A stretch of DNA of 64,000 nt from Clavulina sp. PMI_390 (lineage: Eukaryota; Basidiomycota; Agaricomycetes; Cantharellales; Hydnaceae): contig WIDE01000034.1 of assembly GCA_015039315.1 (NCBI GenBank), forward strand, positions 56,215-120,214, given 5' to 3'. The notes under the pieces are model-generated. The model was not told the origin of the DNA. It saw only the letters and a list, made by a program, of their open reading frames with translations, and searched no databases. Made by a program: the position numbers and the translations under genes. The stretch's first letter is position 1; each line of letters opens with the position of its first letter. Shown here piece by piece: positions 24,502-34,868 of the stretch.

Positions 24502-26049
24502 CTACAAATCGAAATAAGGAGGATCCACTTCGGCATATGGTGGGTATGTTAGCGGAACTACGATCACTCTTGATGCATTCCTCAGTCGGACGGGTGAGCT
24601 CTCAACTCCCATATCCAGGTCCGCATTCTGAACAAATGGCATCAAATCTGCTTTCCGCCACCTCCCCGCACAGTTTCCTCCACCACCATCGCTCTCGTCA
24701 TCGCCAATCTCGATAGTCAGTCCAGGGCGACCGTCAAGAACAGTATCAATTAGGGGCAGGATCTCTCCGATGGCCTCTTCGTGGCCGAAAGGAGTTAGAT
24801 CGGCAGCAGATTCATTAGCATTGGGGAATAACAGAAGGGAAGCAAGGTTTGGGACAAGTGTTTGATAGGTATGAGCCCTCTCTGAATGCTCTTTGCCATC
24901 CACAGCTTGGTTATCAGCCCCGCTTGCGTGGGGGAGGGTCCATTTATTCTCCAAACAGTGTAAAAACTCAGAAAGTCCCACATTGACATATATGCGGGCA
25001 GTGAGCAGATCTGGAGAGGAGGCAAAAACTGGGATCAAGTCCTCAGCATGGACGTGCTGCACAGTGAGATGCTTTAGGCGAGGCATTGTGGGCCATGGCG
25101 GCGCTATCTTGGTGTCGTTGTTAGTTCGGCCACCGAATCGTGGAGCAAAGGTGTTCGTTTCGCTATAATGATGCCGAGAAACGATGGTGAGGTCTAGGAG
25201 ACTCGGCAAGGGACCAAAATAGAGAGAAAGTAGCTCGCACGCATCATGCAGTCGGAGAGACTCGAGGTGAGGGAAGTGCAGGGGATCATCCAGGGATGGT
25301 GGGGCAGTCAAGAACTTCAACCCATCGTATGGGAGATGAAGACGCGTGAGGTTCTTACAACTGGAGAGAAAATGAGGCCCTTGCTTATCTTCCCACGAGC
25401 GAGAAAAGGAGAGCCTCCGTAGCTTTTGTGGATCTACGTGCTGAAAAGGGTCTGAAGGGGCCGGCCAGCCTACGTGGAGCACCTCAAGCGGAGATGGAGA
25501 GTGCAAGATATGGTCTGGAAGGCCTCTAGAACCCCACAAGACTCGTGAAGAGCTCGCGATAATGAGATGTGTGAGCTTTGGAGTTGGTTTGGAGAGAGGG
25601 AAAAAGGGCGAGGGTGGACAAGAGAAGTAGAGTAGACGGAAGCGCTCAAAATGATTAAGAAGCGAAGCTTGTGATATCCCCTCGAGCTCTTGGCCGCGTT
25701 CTGCGATGCGGGTCCCTCGGCGAAGGGATGCTGCTTGATGAATGTACACATCAAGCGGTACATTTTTCGAGCGAACCAGAAAAACCGATAACATCTCGGA
25801 CATCCATTCTGGTTCGGAAGCAAAATGAGCCTCAGACCACAAGATCGGGTTATTCATCACGAGTTCATTCCAGGTTCGTGACGTGAAGAGCAGGGCGCGC
25901 CATGTTTGGCGGAAGGTAGACCACTCAGGCTCATCCCCGCCGATCGAACGAATGACCAGATAGAATATCTGGCTGAGGACTTCAGCAGGCAACCGGCGCG
26001 CGGCGTCCATCCCAGAGTACAAGGAAGGTTGATGGGGTAGAAAATACAA
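24502..26049 (-). CDS. F-box-like protein
   Basis: Intronless gene of up to 515 codons. Residues about 14-75 form an F-box-like domain (MDAARRLPAEVLSQIFYLVI, then FRQTWRALLFTSRTWNELVM and NNPILWSE). The remainder has irregular Leu-rich repeats (LTRLHLPYDGLKFL, LESLRLHDACELLSLYFGPL), as expected for a substrate-binding domain. Predicted to act in an SCF ubiquitin ligase in the cytosol or nucleus. The Met at residue 14 immediately precedes the F-box and may be the real start. It sits between the two GH127 copies in the same orientation, so the GH127 duplication was not a simple adjacent tandem, or this gene inserted later. No catalytic residues are expected. Target unknown. Confidence 0.75.
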   Translation of the reverse strand: MYFLPHQPSLYSGMDAARRLPAEVLSQIFYLVIRSIGGDEPEWSTFRQTWRALLFTSRTWNELVMNNPILWSEAHFASEPEWMSEMLSVFLVRSKNVPLDVYIHQAASLRRGTRIAERGQELEGISQASLLNHFERFRLLYFSCPPSPFFPLSKPTPKLTHLIIASSSRVLWGSRGLPDHILHSPSPLEVLHVGWPAPSDPFQHVDPQKLRRLSFSRSWEDKQGPHFLSSCKNLTRLHLPYDGLKFLTAPPSLDDPLHFPHLESLRLHDACELLSLYFGPLPSLLDLTIVSRHHYSETNTFAPRFGGRTNNDTKIAPPWPTMPRLKHLTVQHVHAEDLIPVFASSPDLLTARIYVNVGLSEFLHCLENKWTLPHASGADNQAVDGKEHSERAHTYQTLVPNLASLLLFPNANESAADLTPFGHEEAIGEILPLIDTVLDGRPGLTIEIGDDESDGGGGNCAGRWRKADLMPFVQNADLDMGVESSPVRLRNASRVIVVPLTYPPYAEVDPPYFDL

Positions 26050-26488
26050 GGCGTCCCTGATAGGGAAACCGTATCATTCATATTTTGTCTTCGTATCTTC
26101 AGTTGGAGGCGCGGGCCACAACTCACAACGATATTGTCTTGGACTTTTAAACTCCTCGCTTCTTGACAGAACCACACAGACCGAGATTTGTGGTCGATAC
26201 CCAGTTTGGCCGTGGGAGTCAATACCTTCCTCCAAGCGCTGATGCACGTGCCATACCGACGACATGCCGTTCATTTCGCGATGTCAATGGAAGCGTTGAG
26301 CCAACAGTCAGAAGTAAGCTTATGCACATTTGTATGAGTTCATACACGGGATTTGCAATACATTGTGCTACTGCGAATTTGTTCATTTTCTTACGAGTGT
26401 CGTCCCGCGGTGGCTCCCACCTAAACAAGCTTAACTGTGGGGAACTCGCTGATCCTAAGTCTTGTCGCCTAGAGAAGTAAGGTGTGAA

Positions 26489-29341
26489 CTATAGCCCTGA
26501 AGTCCTCAACCGTAACTACGAGGAACAAACGAATGATGGACGCACCCCATATGGGACCAGAGTTAGGTTCACGCTTGGGCCCGCGCATGCTGGATTCTCC
26601 GGGGGGCTTCCAAGGGACGTATTAGCAGCCAGATTCCAGCCACTAATCGCGCAACCGAGCACGGTCATCTTCACTGGTGGGACACCATCGGCAAAAATGG
26701 GGCTTGGCAGAGCCGCAGTAGGAGCTGCAGAAGCTCCAGAGGCGGGGACAAAGTGCAACGAGTTGGGGTCGATTGCATAGGACCATGCGGAGGTCGCTTC
26801 AAGCTGCCAGTCAGCGGCTCGAGGTTCCGGAGCCGTGAACACCGCCTAAGAAATGGTAGCATTGCAGTAGCGTGGATGTGAGGACGACAGTACAGACTTG
26901 TGACGAGGGGAACGAACCGGGTTAGATGGAAGCTGGGTGTCATTGTGGGTGATCATAAGTGCGTAGTGAAGAGGTCCACGATGGACAGCGACAGCTCCAT
27001 GCAGGCGATTCTCTAAATTCCAGATTTCAACGAATAGTTAATCAGCCGATAGTTTGGTCGCTTTCATTTCCTGCGACACCCACCAAGCGTGATCTGGGCC
27101 GGTAGATTGAGAGTGAAGGTCGTTCCTCCAGCAGGCACCTGAACACTTTGGAAGCCGTTCTTAGGGCTGAGGGCGACGGCAGCCTTGCTCCCTACTTGGA
27201 TGGTTCCGCCCACTACCCACGCTGGAATGCGGACTTGATGAGTAAATCCCTTCTTCGCTACGATGGTTGTTGTGACGGTGTCCGAGAAAGGATAGTGGGT
27301 TGTGACCGTGACCGTGACCAGGTTGTCTGAAGGAATGAGAAACGGGTGAGCGAAGGGCTTCACACCTGGAAGTCCAAAATAAAAACCTACTATTTGCGAG
27401 TGTCGTACTGACGGTCAAGGGGGCAAGGTAGACCTGGAGAAGGGAGGACTTGTCACCGGTTACCACAAACGCATTAGACACATATTTGGGGAAACCCTGA
27501 GGATGATTGACTAGAGAAAGGATAAGCCAAGTTATTCTCAGAAAGGGAAAGCAATTCAATGCCCATTGAGTGAAGAATATCGCACCAGTGCAGCAGGGAT
27601 AGTTGGGCTCCAAGCCGAACACGTTCGAATAGGAATCATCGCCGGGGAATGGGTTCGGATTCATATTCTGCGAAGCAATCTGGTTTTGCTGCTGGAGGTA
27701 TTGGTGCGACCACATGTCGGGGGTGTTCTCTGATGGTAGGGCATTGAATGCAAGCTTTTCGACGTGATCAGCGTAAGATGTATTGCTGGTAACTTGGAAA
27801 TTGAGAGACCCGCTGTAGGAGAACATGATAAGCCCTCCAGATCGACATTAGAACGATTGTCTATTACTCACGAGAACATGAGCTCCACCACAAGGCACAG
27901 CTCGGTCCTGAGAGTGTCTTGTTAGTCGAGAACACCAGCAGGTATGCAAGTGAGCATACCCTCGATATGCCTCCAAGCCGGCGAGGAACTCGTCAGCTGC
28001 GAATGCGCCCGATGGTCTTCCATGATACTGGAAGACAATATTCCAGCCCTGATCAATTGCAGCACGGTCTATTCAAGCGAAACAGATAGTAAGCCATCTG
28101 CCTAATAAGTAAGATGTCGGCTGATGGGACGACGAATGAACTTGCCTGTAGCGTTTCCAGTCATTCGGTAGGCAACGGCGGCGGCGTGCAGGCCTTCCGC
28201 GGTGTTCACACCATGCCATTTTTGTTGGAAGTTGCTTGATGGGACGGCGCTCGTTGGGAAATTCTGATGAACAGCATTGGTCAACCAACGCGGCCACAGG
28301 GTAAAAAACCAGTAGCTTACCTCGGGAGCAAGGATCGAGGCCCAGTCACCGCCGCGAGCACGGACAGCGGTCATGACGTCTAGGAGCATCTGTTCATGCC
28401 CCATGGGATAGTTATCGTACAGCCTGTATCAGTACGATAAGCAAGCGAGCCCGCTGATGAAAGGGGGTTATTATAATCTAACATACCACTGCATGTTGAG
28501 CGCAAGCTCTTGCCACCGAATCGCTCCCCATCCACCATCATTCAGCCCCGTACCATTATTCAACATTGTTAGCGCCAGCGGAACGTATTTATATAGTGCT
28601 GTCAGCGTCCTGTTGAGCCTTGTAGGATCAGCCTCAATGAGTTGCGTGGCACCGAACATGAAGAGGTTTCGCGCCCAAAGATATGTTGGGCGGCCCGCTG
28701 CAATTTCGGGCCCAATCCATCCACCGGGGTCCTGATGGTCAAGGGCGTAGTCCAAGAAGTATTGGGTGCGGTTGATCAGGACTTCCGAACCAGATACGAA
28801 TGCCGTGGGGACAATAGCGTTAAACCAGTATGGGCCGGCTAACCCAATGAGATAGTGGCAAGGGCAAAACCATTATAGGAGGCGAGTGAGTAAATTGAGT
28901 GCGCTCAAGATACTGAGTCAGCGACGCACCTTCCTCAAGGTCAGAGTAGTAAGCATCTCCACCAGTCCAATCAGAGTCCGAAACCCAATAGTAGAACTCG
29001 TGTTGGTGGCCAGCATTGCCGTTCACTTGAAGCATGACCTGAAGAGACAAGGAATTCAGCACAGCCTCGAGCCTCTTCGCTTATGAGATGGGAGTAAGAA
29101 CCTGATCCTTCAGCCATCCCAAGGGCTGGTAGAACTCTTCGTTAGCATAGGGGAGCTGCCGAGTCTCAAATGTACAGCACCTTGATTGCACCCAACGGAA
29201 GAGAGTTATATGCCTTTGGAACCACTATCGGAGAGATGCTTGTATTTCGAGAGTGCAAGAAAAGATATGGGAATTCGTACGGCCACCAACAGCAGCGCCT
29301 GCCAGGGCAGACAGCACGAGGAAATGTCGATTTGGAGCCAT
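26489..29341 (-). CDS. Secreted GH127-type beta-L-arabinofuranosidase-like protein, copy 2
   Basis: The start MAPNRHFLVLSALAGAAVGG is a signal peptide in a 61-nt first exon (29341-29281), the same length and phase as in copy 1; the second exon 29224-29181 encodes VPKAYNSLPLGAIK. Shared landmarks: VNGNAGHQHEFYYW, DWTGGDAYYSDLEE, GWIGPEI, LNDGGWGAIRWQELALN, GLHAAAVAYRMTG, ADEFLAGLEAYRG, FGLEPNYPCCTG joined to NHPQGFPKYV, VRIPAWVVGGTIQVG, and a C-terminal AYAIDPNSLHF-like segment (SYAIDPNSLHF). The Cys-Cys pair of the zinc/nucleophile centre is present. The 3' end is uncertain: after VPYG either GT donor is plausible, giving a stop at 26489, 26469 or, unspliced, 26516. Likely an extracellular enzyme acting on arabinose-bearing plant wall glycans; specificity may differ from copy 1. 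Confidence 0.82.
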
Positions 29342-30194
29342 CACAAGCCAGTGATAGGGAGATGTACAAGGTGATTATCGTCCCGGCTTCAAATTTACGA
29401 GTCTTTATAGTCGTAGACTCACTCGCGGAGTATGAAGGCGGTCCAGTAGGTGAAAGGTGAGCATGATGTTCTTGGGAGAACTTCGTGAAAATAAGAAGTG
29501 GAAGCCACAGAAGGCTCTGTAGAAAACTGTGGAGATTATTCATATTCGTAATAAGAGTCATCATGAGTTCGTAGACTTGGATGAAGCTGGAGGTTCAAGG
29601 ATCGCGTGGTGGTGAATAGACGCCACCAAAATTGACGACTGATTATGAGGTTACAACTTCCGAGATTGTCGAAGATGATTGAAAACACAATTGAGCGACT
29701 AGACCTGTAGCAGAAATAGTTCCTCCAAGAGTGAAGGAGAGCAGAAAGTCAACTGGGAAGCTCGTGTGACAAATCTCGGAGTATCTCAACGTCGTCAGAT
29801 GATAAGCTTCTTAGAAGGTGAAGCATAGAGACACCACGATCAAGTGATCCGTACACTCATGCTCGAGAACTTTGTCGACGGGCCGGGGTTGCCAATGCTT
29901 CGGTTATGAACAGGAAGAGGTTAAGGTAAAGTAGAAAGACAGACGTGGGAATTATGGTTCGGGTTCGCCTGGCTGAGCAATTCTGCTTTTCCCCATGGAG
30001 AAGTAGCATATATACTTGGCCGCGGGCAGTGGATTACAAGGAGGGAGTGAGGTAATTACTGGTATTTGTGGCATTTGCGATTGATTCAAATGCTCGCGTC
30101 GCCGCTGTGGCCCACAAACACACCTCCACATCCAAACTGATGTTGACCATGTGAGCCGCGCTAGCTCTACTGTGAGGTCAAGATGATCACCTCC
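29342..30194. other. Intergenic stretch between GH127 copy 2 and the SDR gene
   Basis: About 850 bp holding the promoter of GH127 copy 2 and the 3' flank of the SDR gene. In-frame ATG codons upstream of the chosen GH127 start (up to 29564) exist, but only the start at 29341 gives a signal peptide and an exon matching copy 1. Nothing else recognised. Confidence 0.5.
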
Positions 30195-31684
30195 TCAAGC
30201 AGGAGGAGCAAACTTCTTGACTTCTCCCTCACACCATTCCCATAGACGTTCCTGCTCATCTTCATCCTCCAGATCCGACCGACAGCGGGCCGGATGAGCG
30301 AACGGAAATACATACTAAGAGTACGCCGCAGAGTCCGGAATGATCAGGAAGCAAGAAAGCAAGGCAGCGGAGGCGTTTTGTATACAGACCTGTCCGTTCA
30401 ACCCAGCAGCTTCCGGCGAGGTACCGGCCCACAAGGGAGTGATGATGCCTTTGGAAACGGGCTTCATTATGAAACTCTGCAATGACCGTACCGAATGAGG
30501 GGATGGCAATATTCAAGATAGAAAGAAGATGACAGACCAGGATCCATTTGGCGGTTCTTGAACCGTAACGGGTTAGGCCAGTACTGATTGAGCCTGGATT
30601 GAGCCAAACGCAAGTTAGTGGAAGGGGCCAGTGCCTCCACCACCTGAGCAGAAACAGAAGCGGGAGAGAACGTACCAGGGTCAAGCGCAATCGATACAAT
30701 ACCTTGCGCGCCGTATTTTCTCCCTAAAGCATTAGAGAACAGCACGACTCCCTAGTATGAGGAGCGGGCGTCATGGTAGTAAGTAGCAGAAGAAGAGCCT
30801 CGAATGAGTCATAACGTACGACTTTGGATTGTGGGTATAGTACCGCCTCATCAAGGTTCACTTTATCTCGCTCCTCGCCTTTTACTAGCGTCCCGTACCA
30901 CACGCCGGCAGCCTTCCCGTCTATAATATTTCCGTTCTTGTCTCTCTTAGCCATTGGGGCCGCAAAATGTGCGTTTGACGACATATTCACTATTCTCACT
31001 TCTCCAGGAGTCGAGGTGACCGTAGCCAAAAGCGTCGGGAGCAGAAGCCTAGTGAGGTAGAAGTGTCCGAGGACGTGCACGCCGAAGGCAACGTCATGCC
31101 CATGTATCGTAACCTCTGAACGTGGGATCCACATCACCCCAGCAGAGTTGTACAGGATATGTAGGGTAGACTCTTTGCTGCTCATGGAGTTATCGTAAGA
31201 ACGAGAGATTGGTTGTTATAGGCTGAATCAGCACCTACCTCAGGAAGTCCGCCACACCGTTCTTCACACTTGCCAGGTCTGCAAGGTCCATCAACACATA
31301 TATAATGTCACTATCCGCTTTGCCAGTAGAGCTCTTGAGCTCTTCCACAGTATCTTTGGCTTTGTCTTCCGAGCGACAGGCAATATAAACTCGCGCGCCA
31401 TGGACCAGAAGGTGGCGGGCCATTTCCTTGCCTTTCCAGCACAACAACACAGGATTATTGTGAACCGATGAACGAATAGTTAGCGCATTAGTTGACGAGC
31501 CTAACAGATGTCTAAGTAAATATCGATGATGAATGCGCGCACCAATACCGCTATTGCCCCCTGTAATGAACACAACCTTGCCCGTAAGATCAGGTATATC
31601 GCGTTCAGGATCCCATTGTGTTGAGTAAGGAAAGAACGCGCGCAAGGCGTTGAGCTGCTCCCACAAAGATGGTGTGATTGGCAT
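30195..31684 (-). CDS. Short-chain dehydrogenase/reductase (retinol-dehydrogenase-like), copy 1
   Basis: NAD(P)-dependent Rossmann oxidoreductase of the classical SDR type. Seven exons: 31684-31543, 31431-31239, 31180-30820, 30751-30676, 30593-30538, 30476-30390, 30314-30195, giving 344 residues. Cofactor motif GKVVFITGGNSGIGKEMARH; LYNSAGVMW in place of NNAG; MDLADLASVK; VRIVNMSSNAHF with the catalytic Ser; and YPQSK as the Tyr-x-x-x-Lys active site. The C-terminal part has LDPGSISTGLTRYG, LWAGTSPEAAGLNGQ and ends with an acidic tail and WCEGEVKKFAPPA. The layout matches fungal WW-domain-oxidoreductase/retinol-dehydrogenase relatives acting on lipophilic alcohols or ketones. A paralogue with the same exon plan lies at 52753-54167. 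Confidence 0.9.
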
Positions 31685-33214
31685 AACGGAAGAGATACAG
31701 CGCAATTGGCGTTATTTAGCGCAGGACCTCCAGGCACTGATTCTATCTAGCTGGATAACGAAGGCGTGGAGTGAGACCGTGTGGAATGACTATTGAGAAG
31801 ATGGGAATTTGTAGAAGGGAGCACAGCGTGAAGTTGTGACTATCAGAGCCTCTATAAGGGCAGGTAGCAACCTAAAGCTTACCTTGGAAGAGAAGAACTG
31901 CACGACGACTGGTTGGCTAGTGGCTTAAGTACGGTGCGGGGAGCAGGGCCCGCGGACTCGTTTCAGAATCAATTTCGCGGACCACAGCATCGGTTTCAAC
32001 CACGTGCGTAGACATATTGACTTTGGTAGATAGTTCGGGCTGCCTAAACTCCGTACACATCATTCAACACTCTACCCAAATGTGACGCGCAATATTGAAT
32101 TCCGACAAGGCCAGAGAAGCGATCAGAGGAAGGAGACAGGAGAATAGAATGCCAGCCTGAATTCAACGAAAACCAAATCTCATTAACCCCACATGGCTAA
32201 GGTCAATCTAGGAGGACGCAATGCTGGTTGTGTCGAAGTCGTTGTTTGTCTGCACACAAATACTACGATTCCCACGATGCTGGCCTCTTCGTTCAAGTTC
32301 ATCAATGCGAAAACAATCCCAACCTCAATGGCGAGCGATAAGCGAGCACTACGTGATGAGTTGGAATCTTTTGGCTGCCGAGGTGCCTACATCACTTACC
32401 AATTTCTTGTAATTCTATATCGACGGTATGGACGAAGGCGCCGCCACTATTTTGGCAGCTCCGTGCTCTTGAGTTGAAAAGTCTTCAATCGGATTCGACG
32501 GGAATGCACTGCTTTTATTATGGGTGTCTATCTGCTGGGGCTTCTGCTTTGCCGCTTCTTGTTGCTATCTCATCCGATGTCGAGATCAAGGGACTCTGCC
32601 AGACCGAGGTCACTTTCGCACTGAACCTTCAGGCAATCTTGCCACCTATTAGAGAACGGATGCACAGATTGGGGCGGCCTTATTTTGCTCTCCGTCTCCG
32701 AGCCCGAGCTCCTCCGTTGCTTTTACAATAATGGCCATCAGCATTGTCGCAATCCCTGCTCCACGACTATCACCCGCTATTGTCCCGTCAAGATATTACC
32801 AATACACGGTAATAGTGCCACCGCGCTCTCAAGCCCTCTCCGCAGTCATATACGCACAGATCGGGACAACGACAAGATAAAGGCTCACAAGCAACGCTGC
32901 TGCGGTTGGGAGGCTGCCGCTCCATGCCCCCAAAAATAGCAACAGTGAATATGCATAACATATCCCTCTGTCTCCTATTGTCTTGTTATTAGCGGCCACT
33001 GAGAACTTGCAATGTTTCAGCGGGCCACAGTGCGGAGATATAAAGGGCCTCACCCACTGACACCTCTTGATTTTTCCCCCTCGTAACTGGTTTCGCCTCG
33101 ATTCTTTCACTCAGACCTTCTCGACGTTCTTTCATCGGTTTTTTCAACCTTTCAATACCAACTTGTCACTTTTGACACTTTCTTCAACGTCCACGCTTCC
33201 TTGCTAGCCAAGCC
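31685..33214. other. Intergenic stretch with no recognised gene
   Basis: About 1.5 kb between two divergently transcribed genes (SDR copy 1 leftwards, secreted protein rightwards), so it holds both promoters. Short open frames (under 100 codons) show no homology. A TATA box lies at 33039-33046. Confidence 0.5.
33039..33046 (+). promoter_or_regulatory. TATA box of the His-rich secreted protein gene
   Basis: ATATAAAG about 170 bp before the ATG at 33215, followed by a pyrimidine-rich leader (CTTTCACTCAGACCTTCTCG), as often seen in well-expressed fungal genes. Confidence 0.55.
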
Positions 33215-34004
33215 ATGCTTTTCTCGAACATTGCTGCTTTCATCGCGCTTGTCGTGGCGCCAGCCACTCTGGCTTCACCTATGGTATGTAGCCTGTCTCC
33301 CTCTCTGCCTCACACTATGCATTCGTTCCGTCTGATCGCTGGACTGACTGTGTCCTATCCTGCATTTTGGTCCGCTCTAGCCATCTGGCTCGGTCACCTT
33401 TTCGGGTACTCCTCCCCAACGTTCTGGTATGCCCCACGGCGGTGGCAACGCGACGTTCCACCATGGTGGTAACATGACGCACCCCCACGGTGGCGCCGGC
33501 GCCGGCAACCATACCTTCATCGGTGGTCCAGGCGGCGCGGACAATTCGACAACCCACCACTTCAGCGATGGTGGTAACTCGACCGAGCACCACCACCCCC
33601 ACGGAGGCCCTGGGGGCATGAACGGCACCCACAGCTTCAACGGGACGCCCACCTTTACCTTCACTCGTACGGGTACTGAGACGGGTCTGCCCACCGGCAC
33701 GTTCTCGTTCTCTGCTCCTCCTACCGACTCTGCTGTTCCTACCACTACCGTTGACGCTGCTGACCGCCGTCGCGCCGAGACGACTTCAGTCCCCTTCTCG
33801 AGCGGTGTTCCCAAGGGCCATGGCTCGCACACTCGCGACTTTGGGTTCAGCGGTCGTCCTCACCCATCTGGCGGTGTCAAGTTCAATGGTGGCAATGGAA
33901 CCCACCCGCACATGCACCACAGCGGCTCTGCCGGTGGAGGCTCGAGGATGATGACCAAGACTCGGACGTGGACTGCGACGGAGACTGCCTCGCTGAGCGC
34001 ATGA
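33215..34004 (+). CDS. Secreted His/Gly/Asn-rich low-complexity protein
   Basis: Exon 1 (33215-33283) encodes the signal peptide MLFSNIAAFIALVVAPATLA plus SPM; the intron is GTATGT...CTCTAG; exon 2 is 33381-34004, giving about 230 residues. The mature protein is rich in His-His, Gly-Gly and Asn-x-Thr/Ser sites (GGGNATFHHGGNMTHPHGG, NSTEHHHPHGG), then a Thr/Ser-rich part (TFTFTRTGTETGLPTGTFSF) and a second His/Gly block. Many N-glycosylation sequons and clustered His suggest a glycosylated, possibly metal-binding wall or extracellular protein; that is inference. No known domain is recognised. A second intron may lie in the 3' untranslated region (GTGAGT near 34009, ACAG near 34110). Confidence 0.65.
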
Positions 34005-34868
34005 GATCGTGAGTATGCTCTCCTTTCCTGTGGCAATCAGCTCCGCATTCCATGCCAGCAGCTCCTCCTTCCTTCGTCAAACTGTTCTAATATTCTTTCT
34101 CCATCCTACAGGTCGATCGCGTGAAGCACTGCTCTCCTCGCACTAGCTTGCACATCCCCTAAACCTGCTTGCTTTTTTTGTTTTCTCTTTCCAACTTTCT
34201 ACTTTCCAACGCCGAGTGCGTCTATTCACCTCTCTTGAGATATCGATCTCTTGCTTGCAAACCGAGTTTGCTCTCCTCAGTCCATCGACTACCCTATTCT
34301 CCAGTTTCCCAATCCGTGTATTGATACATGGACGTGCCTTCCTTTAGTGAAGGCTCCCTCACTCTCCTCGCCTGTGTAGCTACCTCTATACCTCGTATCG
34401 TACCTCTTAGCTGATGTATCGTACGGCTGGACTAGCTATACTTGAAACGTTGAATATTCCCCACAATATCAATCTGGTGAAGAAGCCAAGCCTTGCTCAT
34501 CGCTCCTTCTAAATTATGAATTGGGGTGATAGGCTTTCTTCGATTTATTCATTCATAGTAGCCCCTAAGTAAAGTCAAAGGTATAAGGGAAGGTAAGCGA
34601 GGTGGTTCGACCGCTTGGTGGTGCTGACAAATATATCCTAGTGGAGTTGCACCAAACTCCACGTTTCGCGTTACTCATGCACATGGGTTGGAGAGTTGAG
34701 CCGACACTCCGCCGGAACACGATGGGGGCATTGATTGATGCGAAGGCGGTGGCGCGGCGGGAGTGGAGAACGTGACCGACGTCATGATCAACGCGCAGCA
34801 CCTCATCCGAGAACAACACCGCCACACGCATCGGAGCAGTGCTCTCCAACCTCAGTCAAAGAAAAACA
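34005..34868. other. Intergenic stretch
   Basis: About 860 bp. The first half is a pyrimidine-rich 3' flank of the secreted protein gene; the rest is the promoter region of the next gene. A 94-codon minus-strand open frame (34849-34565) has no homology I recognise. Confidence 0.45.

Noticed and set aside
33377..33832. Minus-strand Val/Pro-rich frame
   Set aside because: Antisense shadow of the His/Gly-rich secreted protein.
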